From the NCBI RefSeq assembly GCF_017220215.1, contig NZ_CP071132.1, forward strand, positions 496,001 to 560,000: a stretch of 64,000 nt of DNA, read 5' to 3'. Of the stretch, positions 1 through 9,047 are shown piece after piece (position 1 is the first letter of the stretch; the number at the start of each line of letters is the position of its first letter). Under the pieces are notes generated by a model. The model did no database searches and was not told the DNA's origin. It saw nothing but the letters and a program-made list of their open reading frames with translations. The DNA is from Caballeronia sp. M1242. GTDB taxonomy: Bacteria; Pseudomonadota; Gammaproteobacteria; Burkholderiales; Burkholderiaceae. The translations under genes were made by a program, and so were the position numbers.

Positions 1-5
1 TCGGC

Positions 6-242
6 ATGATCGCCGCGCCCGGCGCGTTCGAGCACTTCTGCGCGTGGCCCGAGCCGATGAGGCGCGACATCCTGCATCTCATGCATTCTCTCGCCGAAGA
101 AAGCCTTCCGTTGCTCGCCGCGCTCGAACAACACACCGCGCAAGCCTTCTACGACAAGGGCGTGCACGCCGCAACCGAGCAGCGGCGCCAGGAACTCGCG
201 GCCAACGCGCCGCCCGAGCCGATCGATTACACGCAGCGGTGA
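6..242 (+). CDS. Hypothetical protein, possibly the 3' end of a longer gene
   Basis: An open frame of 78 residues runs from an ATG at base 6 to a TGA at 240-242. The frame is also open through the few bases before the ATG, so the true start may lie left of the window. The protein is acidic to neutral with an alpha-helical look and no motif I recognise. The next plus-strand gene starts about 200 bp later, so no operon can be claimed. I do not recognise the family. Confidence 0.4.
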   Translation: MIAAPGAFEHFCAWPEPMRRDILHLMHSLAEESLPLLAALEQHTAQAFYDKGVHAATEQRRQELAANAPPEPIDYTQR

Positions 243-449
243 TCCGTGACCAGCGGCAGCAAAAAGCGCCCGTCGTCAATGTAGATTTTTGTCGATATGC
301 GATCCCGATTATTTTCGATACGGTATCGTAATGCGCTCACGCTATAACGTATCAATATCGCGATGCCGGAATCCGTGTCGCAACGGCTTCCGGCTGCACG
401 TGAGGCAATCGAGAGCGCCATGAAACAACCATCAGAAAAAGGACGCGCC

Positions 450-860
450 ATGCAGCCGCCAGCCGGTGAGCGTATCGAACGAAGCATGTACATCCTCGGG
501 CAGATCGGCGCGGTCGTGTGTCACGAACGCGGGCCGCGCCCGAACACCGTGATTCTCACGACCATGGCTTCGCATCCGGCCGAAGGTCTGTGGCTGGCCA
601 TCACGCGCATGAACGAACTCTGCCCGGCCGTGCGCGGCCCGCGCCGCACGCTGCTGCAGTGGAAGCGCAGGGAGATCGCGCGGCTCGCTCGCATGCTGCC
701 GCATCCGCTGCCGGCGGATGCCTGCGCGCAAACGCAAGTCCCGTTCTGGGCCGGCTACTGCCAATATTGGGAAGACGTGCTAAAGCAGCATGTCGATCGT
801 GAGATGGACACGCCCGCAGTCGCGGTCGACGAAGTTCCGGCACGGCGCGTCAACGCCTGA
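450..860 (+). CDS. Hypothetical protein, 136 aa
   Basis: The frame is open from an ATG at 363, with further ATGs at 420 and 450. I chose 450 because AAGGA sits six bases upstream of it, while 363 has no ribosome binding site. The product is soluble, with no signal peptide or membrane segment, and carries several Trp and Cys residues in its C-terminal half (a GYCQYWEDV-like stretch). No known domain is recognised. It is probably a lineage-restricted protein. The start remains uncertain. Confidence 0.5.
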   Translation: MQPPAGERIERSMYILGQIGAVVCHERGPRPNTVILTTMASHPAEGLWLAITRMNELCPAVRGPRRTLLQWKRREIARLARMLPHPLPADACAQTQVPFWAGYCQYWEDVLKQHVDREMDTPAVAVDEVPARRVNA

Positions 861-1015
861 ACCGCTGCATCCACGCGCCACGGCAGTTGCCGCCCGTGAT
901 CGACTCGGGCACACTTCGCGCGGCCGCGCGCAGCCGTTCGTCCGGATGCACAGGAATGCTTTCTCGCGAAGGAGCGGGCGCGTTGCGCCGTGTACCGAGC
1001 AACGAGGAAGAGCAG

Positions 1016-1429
1016 ATGGACCAAGTCAAGATCACGATCAACCCTGAAGGGCATCCTGTCATCGCGCATCCGGTGGCGATCGAAAAGCGCAGCAACGATG
1101 TCGCGCGTGCGGTCGCCGCGCTGTCGGATGTGCTGGCGAGCGGGGACGGCGCGGGCATCGGTCAGCCTGTGTTGATCGATCTGCTGCGCACCCTCGCGCA
1201 CGAGCAACGCGCGCTGACCGAGGCGCTGTCCGACCACACCGGCGAAGTGTCGACGGAAGAAGCGTATCGCCGAACCTACCGCCGCGCGTTCAGGAAGGGC
1301 TTCAGCGCCGGATTGCAACGCACGCTGCCCGCGCGGCCGGTCGACCGGAACGACAGCGCGTTGCTGAGCCCGCCTGCCGCGGCCGGCACCTCGCGAAGCG
1401 ACGCGCTGCGCCGTCTCAAGCAAGTCTAG
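1016..1429 (+). CDS. Hypothetical protein, 137 aa
   Basis: The frame opens earlier (887), but the ATG at 1016 is preceded by a purine-rich GAGGAAGAG and is the likelier start. The protein begins MDQVKITINPEG, is helical and rich in Ala, Arg and Glu, and has no membrane segment. A basic segment near residues 75-95 (RRTYRRAFRKGF) could contact nucleic acid or membrane, but that is only a guess. It is convergent with the receiver protein that ends at 1450. No family recognised. Confidence 0.5.
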   Translation: MDQVKITINPEGHPVIAHPVAIEKRSNDVARAVAALSDVLASGDGAGIGQPVLIDLLRTLAHEQRALTEALSDHTGEVSTEEAYRRTYRRAFRKGFSAGLQRTLPARPVDRNDSALLSPPAAAGTSRSDALRRLKQV

Positions 1430-1449
1430 TCACCCGCTCCGGCCAGCTT

Positions 1450-1914
1450 TCAGCACTCGCGCTCGCGCCGCGGTTCGTGCGTCGAATAATAGGCGCGCAT
1501 CACGTCGATCATGCGTTCCAGCGGACTCGGCTTTACGAAATAGCCGTTGAATCCGGTGCGACGCGCCCGCGCGCAATCGTCGGGGCACGTGCGGCTGGTG
1601 TGCGCGAGCAGCATCATCGACGTATCGAGCGCGCGTATCGCTTCGGCCGCTTCCCAGCCGTCGCCGAGGGGCATCATCAGATCGAGCAGCACGACGCCGG
1701 GCCGCCACTTGCGCGTAAGCGCCACGGCGTCGAGCCCCGTGTGCACCGCGCGGACGTTGAAGTCGGCGTCCTCGAACGCGAGACAGATGGCGCGCGTGGC
1801 GTCGAAATCGTCGTCGGCGATGAGCACGCGCGGTTCGTCGTGATGCGCAGCACGAACGGGAATCTGCCACACCGCTTCTTCCGGTACGCGTGCTTGTCGT
1901 TGCGTTGATTGCAT
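1450..1914 (-). CDS. Single-domain response regulator (receiver protein)
   Basis: This 154-residue protein is essentially one CheY-like receiver domain. The acidic pocket appears as IADDD near residue 33, the phospho-accepting Asp lies in LLDLMMP, the switch Thr/Ser in AHTSR and the conserved Lys in YFVKP near the end. There is no output domain, so it probably signals by protein contact, as a CheY-, DivK- or Spo0F-like relay. No histidine kinase is encoded nearby, so its partner lies elsewhere. A GAGG lies five bases before the ATG. The phosphorylation residues are all present, so it should be phosphorylatable. Confidence 0.85.
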   Translation of the reverse strand: MQSTQRQARVPEEAVWQIPVRAAHHDEPRVLIADDDFDATRAICLAFEDADFNVRAVHTGLDAVALTRKWRPGVVLLDLMMPLGDGWEAAEAIRALDTSMMLLAHTSRTCPDDCARARRTGFNGYFVKPSPLERMIDVMRAYYSTHEPRREREC

Positions 1915-2108
1915 TTTTTGGCCTCGGATTGACCGACTGTTTCAGCAACGCGCGTTCCGCGACGCAGCATTCAGGGTTTGCCCGAACAGTGCGGCGCGCG
2001 CGAACGTTGCACTCGGGAATACCCGGACGCCGCGCGGGCCGGACGCTTGCACCAAGAAGAACCCAGTTCACCTGCGAGCGGCACGCTCGCTCCCTACGGA
2101 GGCACACG

Positions 2109-2348
2109 ATGTTCGTCGTCTACTGGCTCGAAGGCGAGGCGGAAGCCGAAAGCCACGCGCGTCACCGGCAGTTCGACGCCGCCGCGCTCGCCGAGGCGCT
2201 GCGCTTCGCCGAAGCATTGCGCAAGCGCCAGGCGCAAGGCGAACCGGTCGGCTTCGTCACGCTGTGCAGCGAGAATCCGCAATCGGTCGGCAAACCTGGC
2301 GTCGCCGATCCGCCCGCCGACTACGACTGGAAGAAGCGCCGCCGCTAG
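2109..2348 (+). CDS. Small hypothetical protein, 79 aa
   Basis: The frame starts at an ATG preceded by a GGAGG-containing leader (ccctacggaggcacacg), a convincing ribosome binding site. The protein (MFVVYWLEGEAEAESH...) is soluble and helical in the middle, ending with a basic KKRRR tail. It stops four bases into the convergent efflux lipoprotein gene that ends at 2345. No domain is recognised. The strong binding site and the high-GC codon pattern support a real gene. Confidence 0.55.
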   Translation: MFVVYWLEGEAEAESHARHRQFDAAALAEALRFAEALRKRQAQGEPVGFVTLCSENPQSVGKPGVADPPADYDWKKRRR

Positions 2349-3916
2349 CCGTTGCCTGCATCGGCGCTCTTGCTCGCGCCGTCTTGCGCATCGTCCTGCC
2401 ATCCGCCGCCGAGCGACTTGTACACGGCGATCAGATCCGTCGTCACGTTCACCGTCGATTGCGCGAGCTGTTCGCGCGTTTGCGCAAGCTGGCGCTCGGC
2501 ATCGAGCACCGTGACGAACGCCGTCAGTCCCTTGCGATAGCTGTCCGTCGCAAGTTGCAGGCTCACGCGATTCGCCTCCACGGTACGCACCAGAGCCGCG
2601 CGCCGGTCCTGTTCCGTGCGATACGCGACGAGCGCGTTGTCCACATCCTGAAGCGCCGTGAGCACCGTCTGCCGATATTGCAGCGCCGCCTGCGCGGCTT
2701 GCGCCTTCGCCACGCGAACGTTCGAGCGCAGCGCGCCGCCTTCGAAGATCGGCAGCGAAATGCTCGGCCCGACCGACCAGAAAAGACTCGACCAGCGCGC
2801 GAGGTATTTCGCTTTGGTCGCTCGCGTGCCGACCTGGCCCGTCAGCGAGATGTCCGGATACAACTGCGCGACGGCCACGCCGACTTCGGCGGTGGCCGCA
2901 TGCAATTGCGCTTCGGCGCGGCGGATGTCGGGACGGCGGCGCGCGAGCGTCGACGGCACGCCGACCGGCACCGTCGGCGGCACGGGCGGCACCGCGCGCG
3001 CATCGGACAGTTCGGCGTCCAGCGTGCCGGGCGCGCTGCCCGTCAGCACGGCGAGCCCGTTCATCGCCTGCGCGATCTGCGCCTCCAGCGACGGCACCTG
3101 CGCCTGCAACGCGCCGACTTGCGCGCTCGCGCTCTGCACGTCCTGCTGGCTCGTCAGGCCGACGCGCGCCTGCTCGCGCGTGAGGTCGAGAATCTGCTGT
3201 TCGGCGTCGATCTCGGCAAGCGTGATTTCACGGATGGACTGCGCGCCGCGCAACTGCGCGTACGTGCGCGCGACTTCGGCTTCCAGCGAGACCAGCGCGT
3301 CGTTGCGGCTTTCGATTTCCGCCTGCGTCTCTGCATTCGCCGATTCCACCGAGCGCCGCACGCGCCCGAAAAGATCGAGTTCCCACGACGCATCGAAGCC
3401 GTCCTGAAAGAGCGTGACGGGCCCTGTCGCGGAGTCGAGGCCCTGGCGGATCGGCGCGCCGTTCGCGCCCAGCGCGTCGATGCGGCTGTATAAGCCTTGC
3501 GACTGGAGCAAGCCCTTCAGCCCGAGTTGCTCGCGCATGACGCTCGCGTTCGCGCTGATCTGCGGCAAGCCTTGCGCCGCCGCCGACACGCTCTGCTCGC
3601 GGGCCTGCGCGATGCGCAGCACCGCGCTTTGCAGATCGAGATTGCCAGCCACCGCGCGGTCGATCAGCGAATCGAGCGTAGGATCGTCGAACTGCTTCCA
3701 CCAGCGCGGATCGGGATCGGCGGATGTGCTCGCCACGGAAGGCGCGTCGGCGTGCGGCGCGCGCGCATCCGGCGTTGCGTTCTGCGCGCGCTGCATGTCG
3801 TTCCAGTTGCCGGGCGCATCGGCGACAGGCGGCTTGAAGTCGGGGCCGACCGTGCAGGCGCTCATCGCGAGCGCGAGCACCGGAATCGAAAGTCGAGCGG
3901 AAAGTCGCTGCGTCAT
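2345..3916 (-). CDS. RND/MFS efflux outer-membrane lipoprotein, NodT family
   Basis: The 523-residue protein has a lipoprotein signal (LALAMSAC, lipidated Cys about residue 21) followed by the family's typical TVGPDFKPP opening and two TolC-like repeats rich in coiled-coil heptads. It would form the outer-membrane channel of a tripartite pump. It is the last gene of the operon: its ATG lies one base beyond the stop of the DHA2 transporter. Length and ending (LIAVYKSLGGGW) fit NodT/OprM-type factors. The substrate cannot be read from sequence; aromatic or drug-like compounds are usual for this set. Confidence 0.92.
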   Translation of the reverse strand: MTQRLSARLSIPVLALAMSACTVGPDFKPPVADAPGNWNDMQRAQNATPDARAPHADAPSVASTSADPDPRWWKQFDDPTLDSLIDRAVAGNLDLQSAVLRIAQAREQSVSAAAQGLPQISANASVMREQLGLKGLLQSQGLYSRIDALGANGAPIRQGLDSATGPVTLFQDGFDASWELDLFGRVRRSVESANAETQAEIESRNDALVSLEAEVARTYAQLRGAQSIREITLAEIDAEQQILDLTREQARVGLTSQQDVQSASAQVGALQAQVPSLEAQIAQAMNGLAVLTGSAPGTLDAELSDARAVPPVPPTVPVGVPSTLARRRPDIRRAEAQLHAATAEVGVAVAQLYPDISLTGQVGTRATKAKYLARWSSLFWSVGPSISLPIFEGGALRSNVRVAKAQAAQAALQYRQTVLTALQDVDNALVAYRTEQDRRAALVRTVEANRVSLQLATDSYRKGLTAFVTVLDAERQLAQTREQLAQSTVNVTTDLIAVYKSLGGGWQDDAQDGASKSADAGNG

Positions 3917-3917
3917 G

Positions 3918-5501
3918 TCAATGTCCTCCCGCCTGACCGGACGCCTTCACCGGCGAGAAGAAGAACGTGATCGGAATGAAAAGGAACGAGAAGATCGCGC
4001 ACGCGGCGAACACGTCGAGGTACGCGAGAATCGTCGCCTGCGAGACGAGCGTTTTGTACATCTGGCCGGTCGCCGCGCCCATCGCCTGCGACATGGTCTG
4101 GCCCGTGTCCATCAGCGTTCGCGCGATGCGCTGCACCGTGTCGTTGTACGGCTGATTCAGCGGCGTCAGATGCTCGACCATATGCGCCATGTTCGCTTGC
4201 GTGCGCTCGCGGATCATCGCGGTTGCGAGCGAAATGCCGATGGAGCCCGCCACGTTCCGGAACATGGTGAAGAGCGCGGACGCGTCGTTGTTCATCGACT
4301 TCGGCAGCGAGAGATACGCGAGCGTCGTCACCGGCACGAACAGAAAGCCGATGGCCGCGGACTGCGCGCTGCGCATCATCGTGAGCGTGCGATAGTCGAC
4401 GTTCGGCACGAGGTGATGCGAATAGATCAACGCGCAGCCCATCAGAAAGAAGCCGAACGCGACGAGATAGCGCGTCTGCACCCATAGCATCAGCTTGCTG
4501 ACCACCGGAATGAGAAACACGATGAGCAGCGCGCCCGGCGACAGCACGAGGCCCGCGAGCGTCGCGGTGTAGCCGAGTTGCTGCTGCGCGAGTTGCGGAA
4601 TGAGCACCGCGCTGCCGTAGAGCACCGAAGCGAAGCCGACAATCGAGAGCGAGCCGAGCGCAAAGTTGCGGTCCTTCATCACGCGCAGATCGACCACGGG
4701 TTTTTTCGCGTACACGAGCCAGAACGCCGCGCCGACGATGCCGATCGCCGCGAGCACCGCGAAGGTCACGATGAAGTTGGATGCGAACCAGTCGTCGTCC
4801 TCGCCGCGATCCAGAAACACTTGCAGGCAACCGAGCCCGAGCGCGATCAGGCCGATGCCGACCACATCGATGCCCACGTCCTTATGGCTCTGCCGCTTTT
4901 CCCACGGCGGATCTTCGACGAACTGCATCACCGCGATGGTCGTCAGCACGCCGACCGGCACGTTCAGCAGGAACACCCAGCGCCACGTGAAGTTGTCGGT
5001 GATCCAGCCGCCGAGCGTCGGGCCGAGCACGGGCGCCACGACGATCGCCACCGCCGAGATCGAAAACGCGCGGCCGCGCTGCTCCGGCGGAAACGTGTCG
5101 AGAATGATCGACTGCTGGCTCGGCTGCAAACCGCCGCCGAAGAAGCCTTGCAAAATGCGAAAGACGATCAGTTGTCCGAGATTCGTCGCGATGCCGCAGA
5201 GAAACGAGCACACCGTGAACGCCGCGATGCAGATCAGGAAGTAGCGCTTTCGCCCGAGAATCTTCGAGAAATACGCGGACAGCGGCAGCACGATGCCGTT
5301 CGCGACGAGATAGGACGTGAGCGTCCACGTCGCCTCGTCGTAGCTCGCGGACATGGTGCCGGAGATGTGCGGCAGCGCCACGTTCACGATGGTCGTGTCG
5401 AGCACTTCCATGAAGGCCGCGAGCGTCACGACCACGGCGATGAGCCACGGATTCGCGCTCGGCTTCCAGCCGCTGTGGTCCTGTTCGGTGGGTTCGCTCA
5501 T
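3918..5501 (-). CDS. DHA2-family MFS drug transporter, EmrB type
   Basis: This 527-residue inner-membrane transporter has about 14 hydrophobic segments. It shows the DHA2 motif near residue 35 (LDTTIVNVALPHI) and a motif-A-like loop (SKILGRKRYFL). Antiporters of this type export drugs using the proton gradient, coupled to an EmrA/HlyD adaptor and an outer-membrane factor. Both partners flank it: the adaptor stop is three bases upstream and the channel gene starts one base downstream, implying translational coupling. The charged loop around the sixth segment is normal. Substrate unknown. Confidence 0.93.
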   Translation of the reverse strand: MSEPTEQDHSGWKPSANPWLIAVVVTLAAFMEVLDTTIVNVALPHISGTMSASYDEATWTLTSYLVANGIVLPLSAYFSKILGRKRYFLICIAAFTVCSFLCGIATNLGQLIVFRILQGFFGGGLQPSQQSIILDTFPPEQRGRAFSISAVAIVVAPVLGPTLGGWITDNFTWRWVFLLNVPVGVLTTIAVMQFVEDPPWEKRQSHKDVGIDVVGIGLIALGLGCLQVFLDRGEDDDWFASNFIVTFAVLAAIGIVGAAFWLVYAKKPVVDLRVMKDRNFALGSLSIVGFASVLYGSAVLIPQLAQQQLGYTATLAGLVLSPGALLIVFLIPVVSKLMLWVQTRYLVAFGFFLMGCALIYSHHLVPNVDYRTLTMMRSAQSAAIGFLFVPVTTLAYLSLPKSMNNDASALFTMFRNVAGSIGISLATAMIRERTQANMAHMVEHLTPLNQPYNDTVQRIARTLMDTGQTMSQAMGAATGQMYKTLVSQATILAYLDVFAACAIFSFLFIPITFFFSPVKASGQAGGH

Positions 5502-5504
5502 GGC

Positions 5505-6698
5505 TCAGTGGCGCAGCATGACGGTGGGCACCACGGAAAGCCCGAGCGGCAACGACGTATCCGGCTTCATGCCGCTATCGATGACGATCTTCACTGGCAC
5601 GCGCTGCACGATCTTCACGAAGTTGCCGGTCGCGTTTTCGGCGGGGAACGCCGAGAAGCGCGAGCCGCTGCCGAGCTGAATGCTGTCGACATGGCCGTGC
5701 AGCGAGAGGCCGGGATACGCGTCGACGTCGATATCCACTTTGTCGCCCGGATGCATGCGCGAAAGCTGCGACTCCTTGAAGTTCGCCGTCACCCACATGC
5801 GCGTCGTGACGAGCGTGAGAATCGACGTGCCCGCCTGCAAGAACGTGCCGAACTGCACGTTGCGTTTGGTGATCCACCCATCGGAGGGCGCGCGCAGTTC
5901 GGTGTACGAGAGATTTAACTGCGCAGTTTCAACCTGCGCCTGCGCCTGCCGCACTTGCTGGCGCCGCTCTTCGACTGTCGCGACGACCTGCGCGATCTGC
6001 TGCGGCACGAGGCTCGCGGTGCGCACCTGCGCCCGCGCCTCGGCGACGTTCGCCTGCGCGCTTTTCTGTTGCGCGGTGGCGGCGTCGATGTTCTGTTGCG
6101 AGGTCGCGCGAACGTCGACGGACTGCTGGCGTTGGTAGGCCGCGCTTGCCTGCGCGAGATTGGCGCGCGCGCTCGCTTCCTGCGCCTGCGCCTGCGCGAG
6201 TTGCGCGGGATATTGAACCCGCGCGACCTGAAGCTGCACTTCGGCCGCATGCAACTGCGCCTGCGCGAGACCGAGTTGCGCGTTCGCCTGATCGAGCTGC
6301 GCCTGATAGTCGCGCGGATCGATGCGAATCAGCAGATCGCCCTTATGAACGAAGCGGTTGTCGTCGATGTTCATCGCGACAACATAGCCCGATACCTTCG
6401 GCGCGATGGTGACGGCGTCGCCATCGGTATAGGCGTCGTCGGTGGTTTCCTGATTGCGCGTCATGAACCACCAGACGAGCGCGCCTATCGCGAGCACCAC
6501 CACGATGATGCCGAGAATGATCAACGGCTTCTTGCCGGGCCCTTTGCGCTCTTCCTTGCCGTTGCCGTTCGTCTTGTCGCCGTTCTTGGCTTTATCGTCA
6601 TTGCCGGCCTGGTCGTTCTTCTCCGATGACTCGCGCTTGCCGTCGTCCTTCGCGGCGCCGGGGCGTGCATCGTCCTGGGTTTCGTCTCGATCTGACAT
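5505..6698 (-). CDS. HlyD/EmrA-family periplasmic adaptor subunit
   Basis: I place the start at the ATG ending at 6698, although the frame stays open far upstream. The 397-residue product opens with about 55 very hydrophilic residues rich in Asp, Lys and Asn. One membrane anchor follows (IILGIIVVVLAIGALVWW), then a biotinyl-lipoyl-like beta domain (DDAYTDGDAVTIAPKVSGYV) and a long Gln/Ala coiled coil. This is the membrane fusion protein that joins the DHA2 pump to the NodT channel. It is first in the three-gene operon. The long charged cytoplasmic tail is longer than in EmrA. No good Shine-Dalgarno is visible. Confidence 0.9.
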   Translation of the reverse strand: MSDRDETQDDARPGAAKDDGKRESSEKNDQAGNDDKAKNGDKTNGNGKEERKGPGKKPLIILGIIVVVLAIGALVWWFMTRNQETTDDAYTDGDAVTIAPKVSGYVVAMNIDDNRFVHKGDLLIRIDPRDYQAQLDQANAQLGLAQAQLHAAEVQLQVARVQYPAQLAQAQAQEASARANLAQASAAYQRQQSVDVRATSQQNIDAATAQQKSAQANVAEARAQVRTASLVPQQIAQVVATVEERRQQVRQAQAQVETAQLNLSYTELRAPSDGWITKRNVQFGTFLQAGTSILTLVTTRMWVTANFKESQLSRMHPGDKVDIDVDAYPGLSLHGHVDSIQLGSGSRFSAFPAENATGNFVKIVQRVPVKIVIDSGMKPDTSLPLGLSVVPTVMLRH

Positions 6699-6792
6699 CA
6701 GCGTTCGCTTTGCGGTTGGAGTCCGGAGTTCGACTCGGGGTGAAATCCCGGTGCGGCCGGGTGGACCTCGTGCGGATACTGCGTGACGAGCG

Positions 6793-6816
6793 TGACCGGT
6801 ATGCGACTGCCGGTCA
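6793..6816. promoter_or_regulatory. Inverted repeat upstream of the efflux operon, possible operator
   Basis: TGACCGG and CCGGTCA are perfect 7-base arms separated by 10 bases, about 95 bp before the adaptor start. The surrounding interval 6699-6991 carries no gene and must hold the efflux promoter. A regulator-binding role is inferred from position only; the upstream IclR-type gene is one candidate regulator. Confidence 0.3.
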
Positions 6817-6991
6817 GGGCATTCGAGCGGACGATTTGAGCAAGACGCATTCCCAAATGACTCGGAACCGGTCGAACCGAACGCCCGTGCGGACTGGCAC
6901 GAAACCGCGCGTCTTCGGGGCGCTAATTGCCCGGCGCGGTTTTCAAAATCGCTGGCAAAAGCTGCACGGCGCAGTCGTGCCAGCGATTGCT

Positions 6992-7738
6992 TCAGAGCGC
7001 CTGGCGCAGCTTCGCGGCGAGTTGCACGATGCCCATCGAGATCTGCTTCTCGCGCTTCGCGTCGAGCCGTCCGACGGGCACGCTCGTCGATACCGCGACG
7101 CGCTTGCCCGCCGGCGTCACGCCGACATACGCCGCGAAGCACGCGAGTCCTTCGGCCACTTCCTCGCGTTCGACCGCGAGCCCGCTCGTGCGTATCGCGG
7201 CCAGTTCGCGCAAGAGCGCCGCGCGGCGCGTGATAGTGCGCGGCGTGACCGCTTCGAGGCGCTCGGGCAGCCGCTCGATGACCGCTTCGTCGGCCAGTCC
7301 CGCGAGCAGCGCCTTGCCGAGCGCGCAGCAGTGCGCAGGCAGCCGCGAGCCGAGATCGGACACGAGTCGCACCGGCCGGTGCGCGTCCTCGCGCGCGACA
7401 TACACCACCTGCACGCCATCCAGCACGGCGAGCTGCACGACTTCGTTGTGCGTGTTGATGAACGCGCCCGCGCCCTCGCGAAACGCCGCCTGCAGCGCAT
7501 CGTGCCGCACGTAGGCATTGCCGAGCTCGAACAGCCCGACGCCGATCACATAGCCGTCGTCGCGCTTCTCGATCCACTGCATGCGCGCGAGCGTTTCCAG
7601 CATCAGATAAAGCGTGCTGCGCGACAGGCCGGTGCGCTCCGCGAGCGCGGCGGCGCGCACGGGCTTGGCGGCGTCGGCGAGCGCTTCGAGAATATCGTTC
7701 GCGCGGCGCAGCGCCGGAACGTCGTAGGTCTTTTCCAT
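6992..7738 (-). CDS. IclR-family transcriptional regulator
   Basis: The 248-residue protein has an N-terminal winged helix-turn-helix (VRAAALAERTGLSRSTLYLMLETL, residues about 25-50) and a C-terminal IclR effector domain. The latter includes the typical LGSRLPAHCCALGKALLA and the late FAAYVGVTPAGKRVAVS segments. I took the ATG ending at 7738 because it begins with the usual MEKTYDVPALRRAND. It is divergent from the fumarylacetoacetate-hydrolase-family gene, a common arrangement for an IclR protein and its target. A symmetric element lies in the shared promoter gap. The efflux operon lies downstream on the same strand, but 293 bp away. Confidence 0.9.
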   Translation of the reverse strand: MEKTYDVPALRRANDILEALADAAKPVRAAALAERTGLSRSTLYLMLETLARMQWIEKRDDGYVIGVGLFELGNAYVRHDALQAAFREGAGAFINTHNEVVQLAVLDGVQVVYVAREDAHRPVRLVSDLGSRLPAHCCALGKALLAGLADEAVIERLPERLEAVTPRTITRRAALLRELAAIRTSGLAVEREEVAEGLACFAAYVGVTPAGKRVAVSTSVPVGRLDAKREKQISMGIVQLAAKLRQAL

Positions 7739-7768
7739 GTGAGTCGTCGCATCGGGGATGTTCGCATC

Positions 7769-7784
7769 GTCCAGTATGTTGGAC
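7769..7784. promoter_or_regulatory. Candidate IclR-type operator in divergent promoter
   Basis: GTCCA-N6-TGGAC forms a short symmetric element in the 124-bp gap between the IclR regulator and the divergent FAH-family gene. A related TGGACA half site recurs about 17 bp later. IclR proteins bind such pseudo-palindromes, but assignment here rests on position and symmetry alone. Confidence 0.3.
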
Positions 7785-7862
7785 AAACATGCAACCCAAT
7801 GGACAGTGACGGGGCGGCAAGCTACGATCATTTTCCCTTTTCCGATGCCCGGTGACCCTGCC

Positions 7863-9047
7863 ATGCCGCCCGTTTCCGTCTCCTCCTGCCTGCCCGAAGA
7901 CCTCGCCGACGCCGTGCTGATCGGCCGCGTATGGCGTCCCGCGCCGGTCGATGGTCCCGCTGTCGTCGCGGTGCGAAACGGCGAAGTGTTCGACATCACG
8001 CGCGCCGCCCCGACCACCGCCGATCTTTTCGACCGCCCCGACGCGCTCGATATCGCGAAGAACGCGCAGGGCGAACGCCTCGGCACCGCGCAGGAACTGC
8101 TGCAAGCGACGCTCGACGCCGCGCCCGGCGGCTTGCGCCTGCTCGCCCCGTGCGACGTGCAGGCCGTGAAAGCGTGCGGCGTGACGTTCGCGGTCAGCCT
8201 GCTCGAGCGCGTGATCGAAGAGCAGGCCGGCGGCGACGCCAGCAAGGCGCAGGAAGTGCGCGACACCATCAACAAGCTGATCGGCGCGGATCTTTCGAAG
8301 ATCAAGCCGGGCTCGGAGAGCGCGCAGAAGCTGAAGGAAGAACTCGAGCGGCGCGGCGCGTGGTCGCAATACATGGAAGTCGGCATCGGGCCGGACGCGG
8401 AAGTGTTCTCGAAGTCGCAGCCGATGTCGTCGGTCGGTTTCGGCGCGGACGTCGGCCTCTATCCGACCTCGCAGTGGAACAACCCGGAGCCGGAAATCGT
8501 GCTGGCGGTGAACGGGCGCGGCGAGATCGTCGGCGCGACGCTCGGCAACGACGTGAATCTGCGCGATATCGAGGGCCGCAGCGCGCTGTTGCTCGGCAAG
8601 GCGAAGGACAACAACGCGTCGTGCGCGATCGGCCCGTTCGTGCGGCTTTTCGACGGCCGCTTCACGCTGAATACGGTGCGCGGCACGAGCGTGTCGCTGC
8701 GCATCGAAGGCGCGGACGACGGCTTCGTGCTCGAAGGCGTGAGCCACATGACCGAGATCAGCCGCGATCCCGCCGATCTCGTCGCGCAGACGCACGGCGC
8801 GCATCATCAATATCCGGACGGCTTCATGCTGTTTCTCGGCACGATGTTCTCGCCGATCAAGGACCGCGACACGCAAGGCGGCGGCTTCACGCATCATCTG
8901 GGCGATGTCGTCACCATCTCGACGCCGGAACTCGGCGCGCTCGTCAATACCGTGCGCCTTTCGACGGAAATCGAGCCGTGGACCTTCGGCGTGCGCGCGC
9001 TGTATCGCAGCCTGGCGGCGCGCGGCTTGCTCGCCGCAAACGCTTAA
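7863..9047 (+). CDS. Fumarylacetoacetate hydrolase (FAH) family protein
   Basis: From the ATG at 7863 the product is 394 residues, the length of the two-domain FAH enzymes that act on 2-keto-3-deoxy sugar acids or homoprotocatechuate-type diacids. Acidic metal ligands are expected in the central GIGPDAEVF and NPEPEIVL segments; the ELVLAVN-like strand and GNDVNLRDIEGRSALLLGKAK are typical of the family. The neighbouring IclR regulator and sugar-binding protein hint at a role in sugar-acid catabolism, an inference. ATGs at 7845 and 7758 are alternatives; none has a strong Shine-Dalgarno. Its stop overlaps the opposite-strand sugar-binding gene by four bases. Confidence 0.85.
   Translation: MPPVSVSSCLPEDLADAVLIGRVWRPAPVDGPAVVAVRNGEVFDITRAAPTTADLFDRPDALDIAKNAQGERLGTAQELLQATLDAAPGGLRLLAPCDVQAVKACGVTFAVSLLERVIEEQAGGDASKAQEVRDTINKLIGADLSKIKPGSESAQKLKEELERRGAWSQYMEVGIGPDAEVFSKSQPMSSVGFGADVGLYPTSQWNNPEPEIVLAVNGRGEIVGATLGNDVNLRDIEGRSALLLGKAKDNNASCAIGPFVRLFDGRFTLNTVRGTSVSLRIEGADDGFVLEGVSHMTEISRDPADLVAQTHGAHHQYPDGFMLFLGTMFSPIKDRDTQGGGFTHHLGDVVTISTPELGALVNTVRLSTEIEPWTFGVRALYRSLAARGLLAANA

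Noticed and set aside
2638..2646. TTGTCCACA DnaA box inside the efflux lipoprotein gene
   Set aside because: A single box in coding sequence, without the opposed partner found in the intergenic pairs; expected by chance.
6992..8386. Long N-terminal extension of the IclR gene
   Set aside because: The extra 216 residues run antisense through the FAH gene; the typical IclR opening begins at the ATG ending at 7738.
5505..8897. Single 1130-residue minus-strand frame
   Set aside because: Only the last 397 residues are HlyD-like. The upstream part is the antisense of the IclR and FAH genes and a spacer, with no protein character, so the start was set at 6698.
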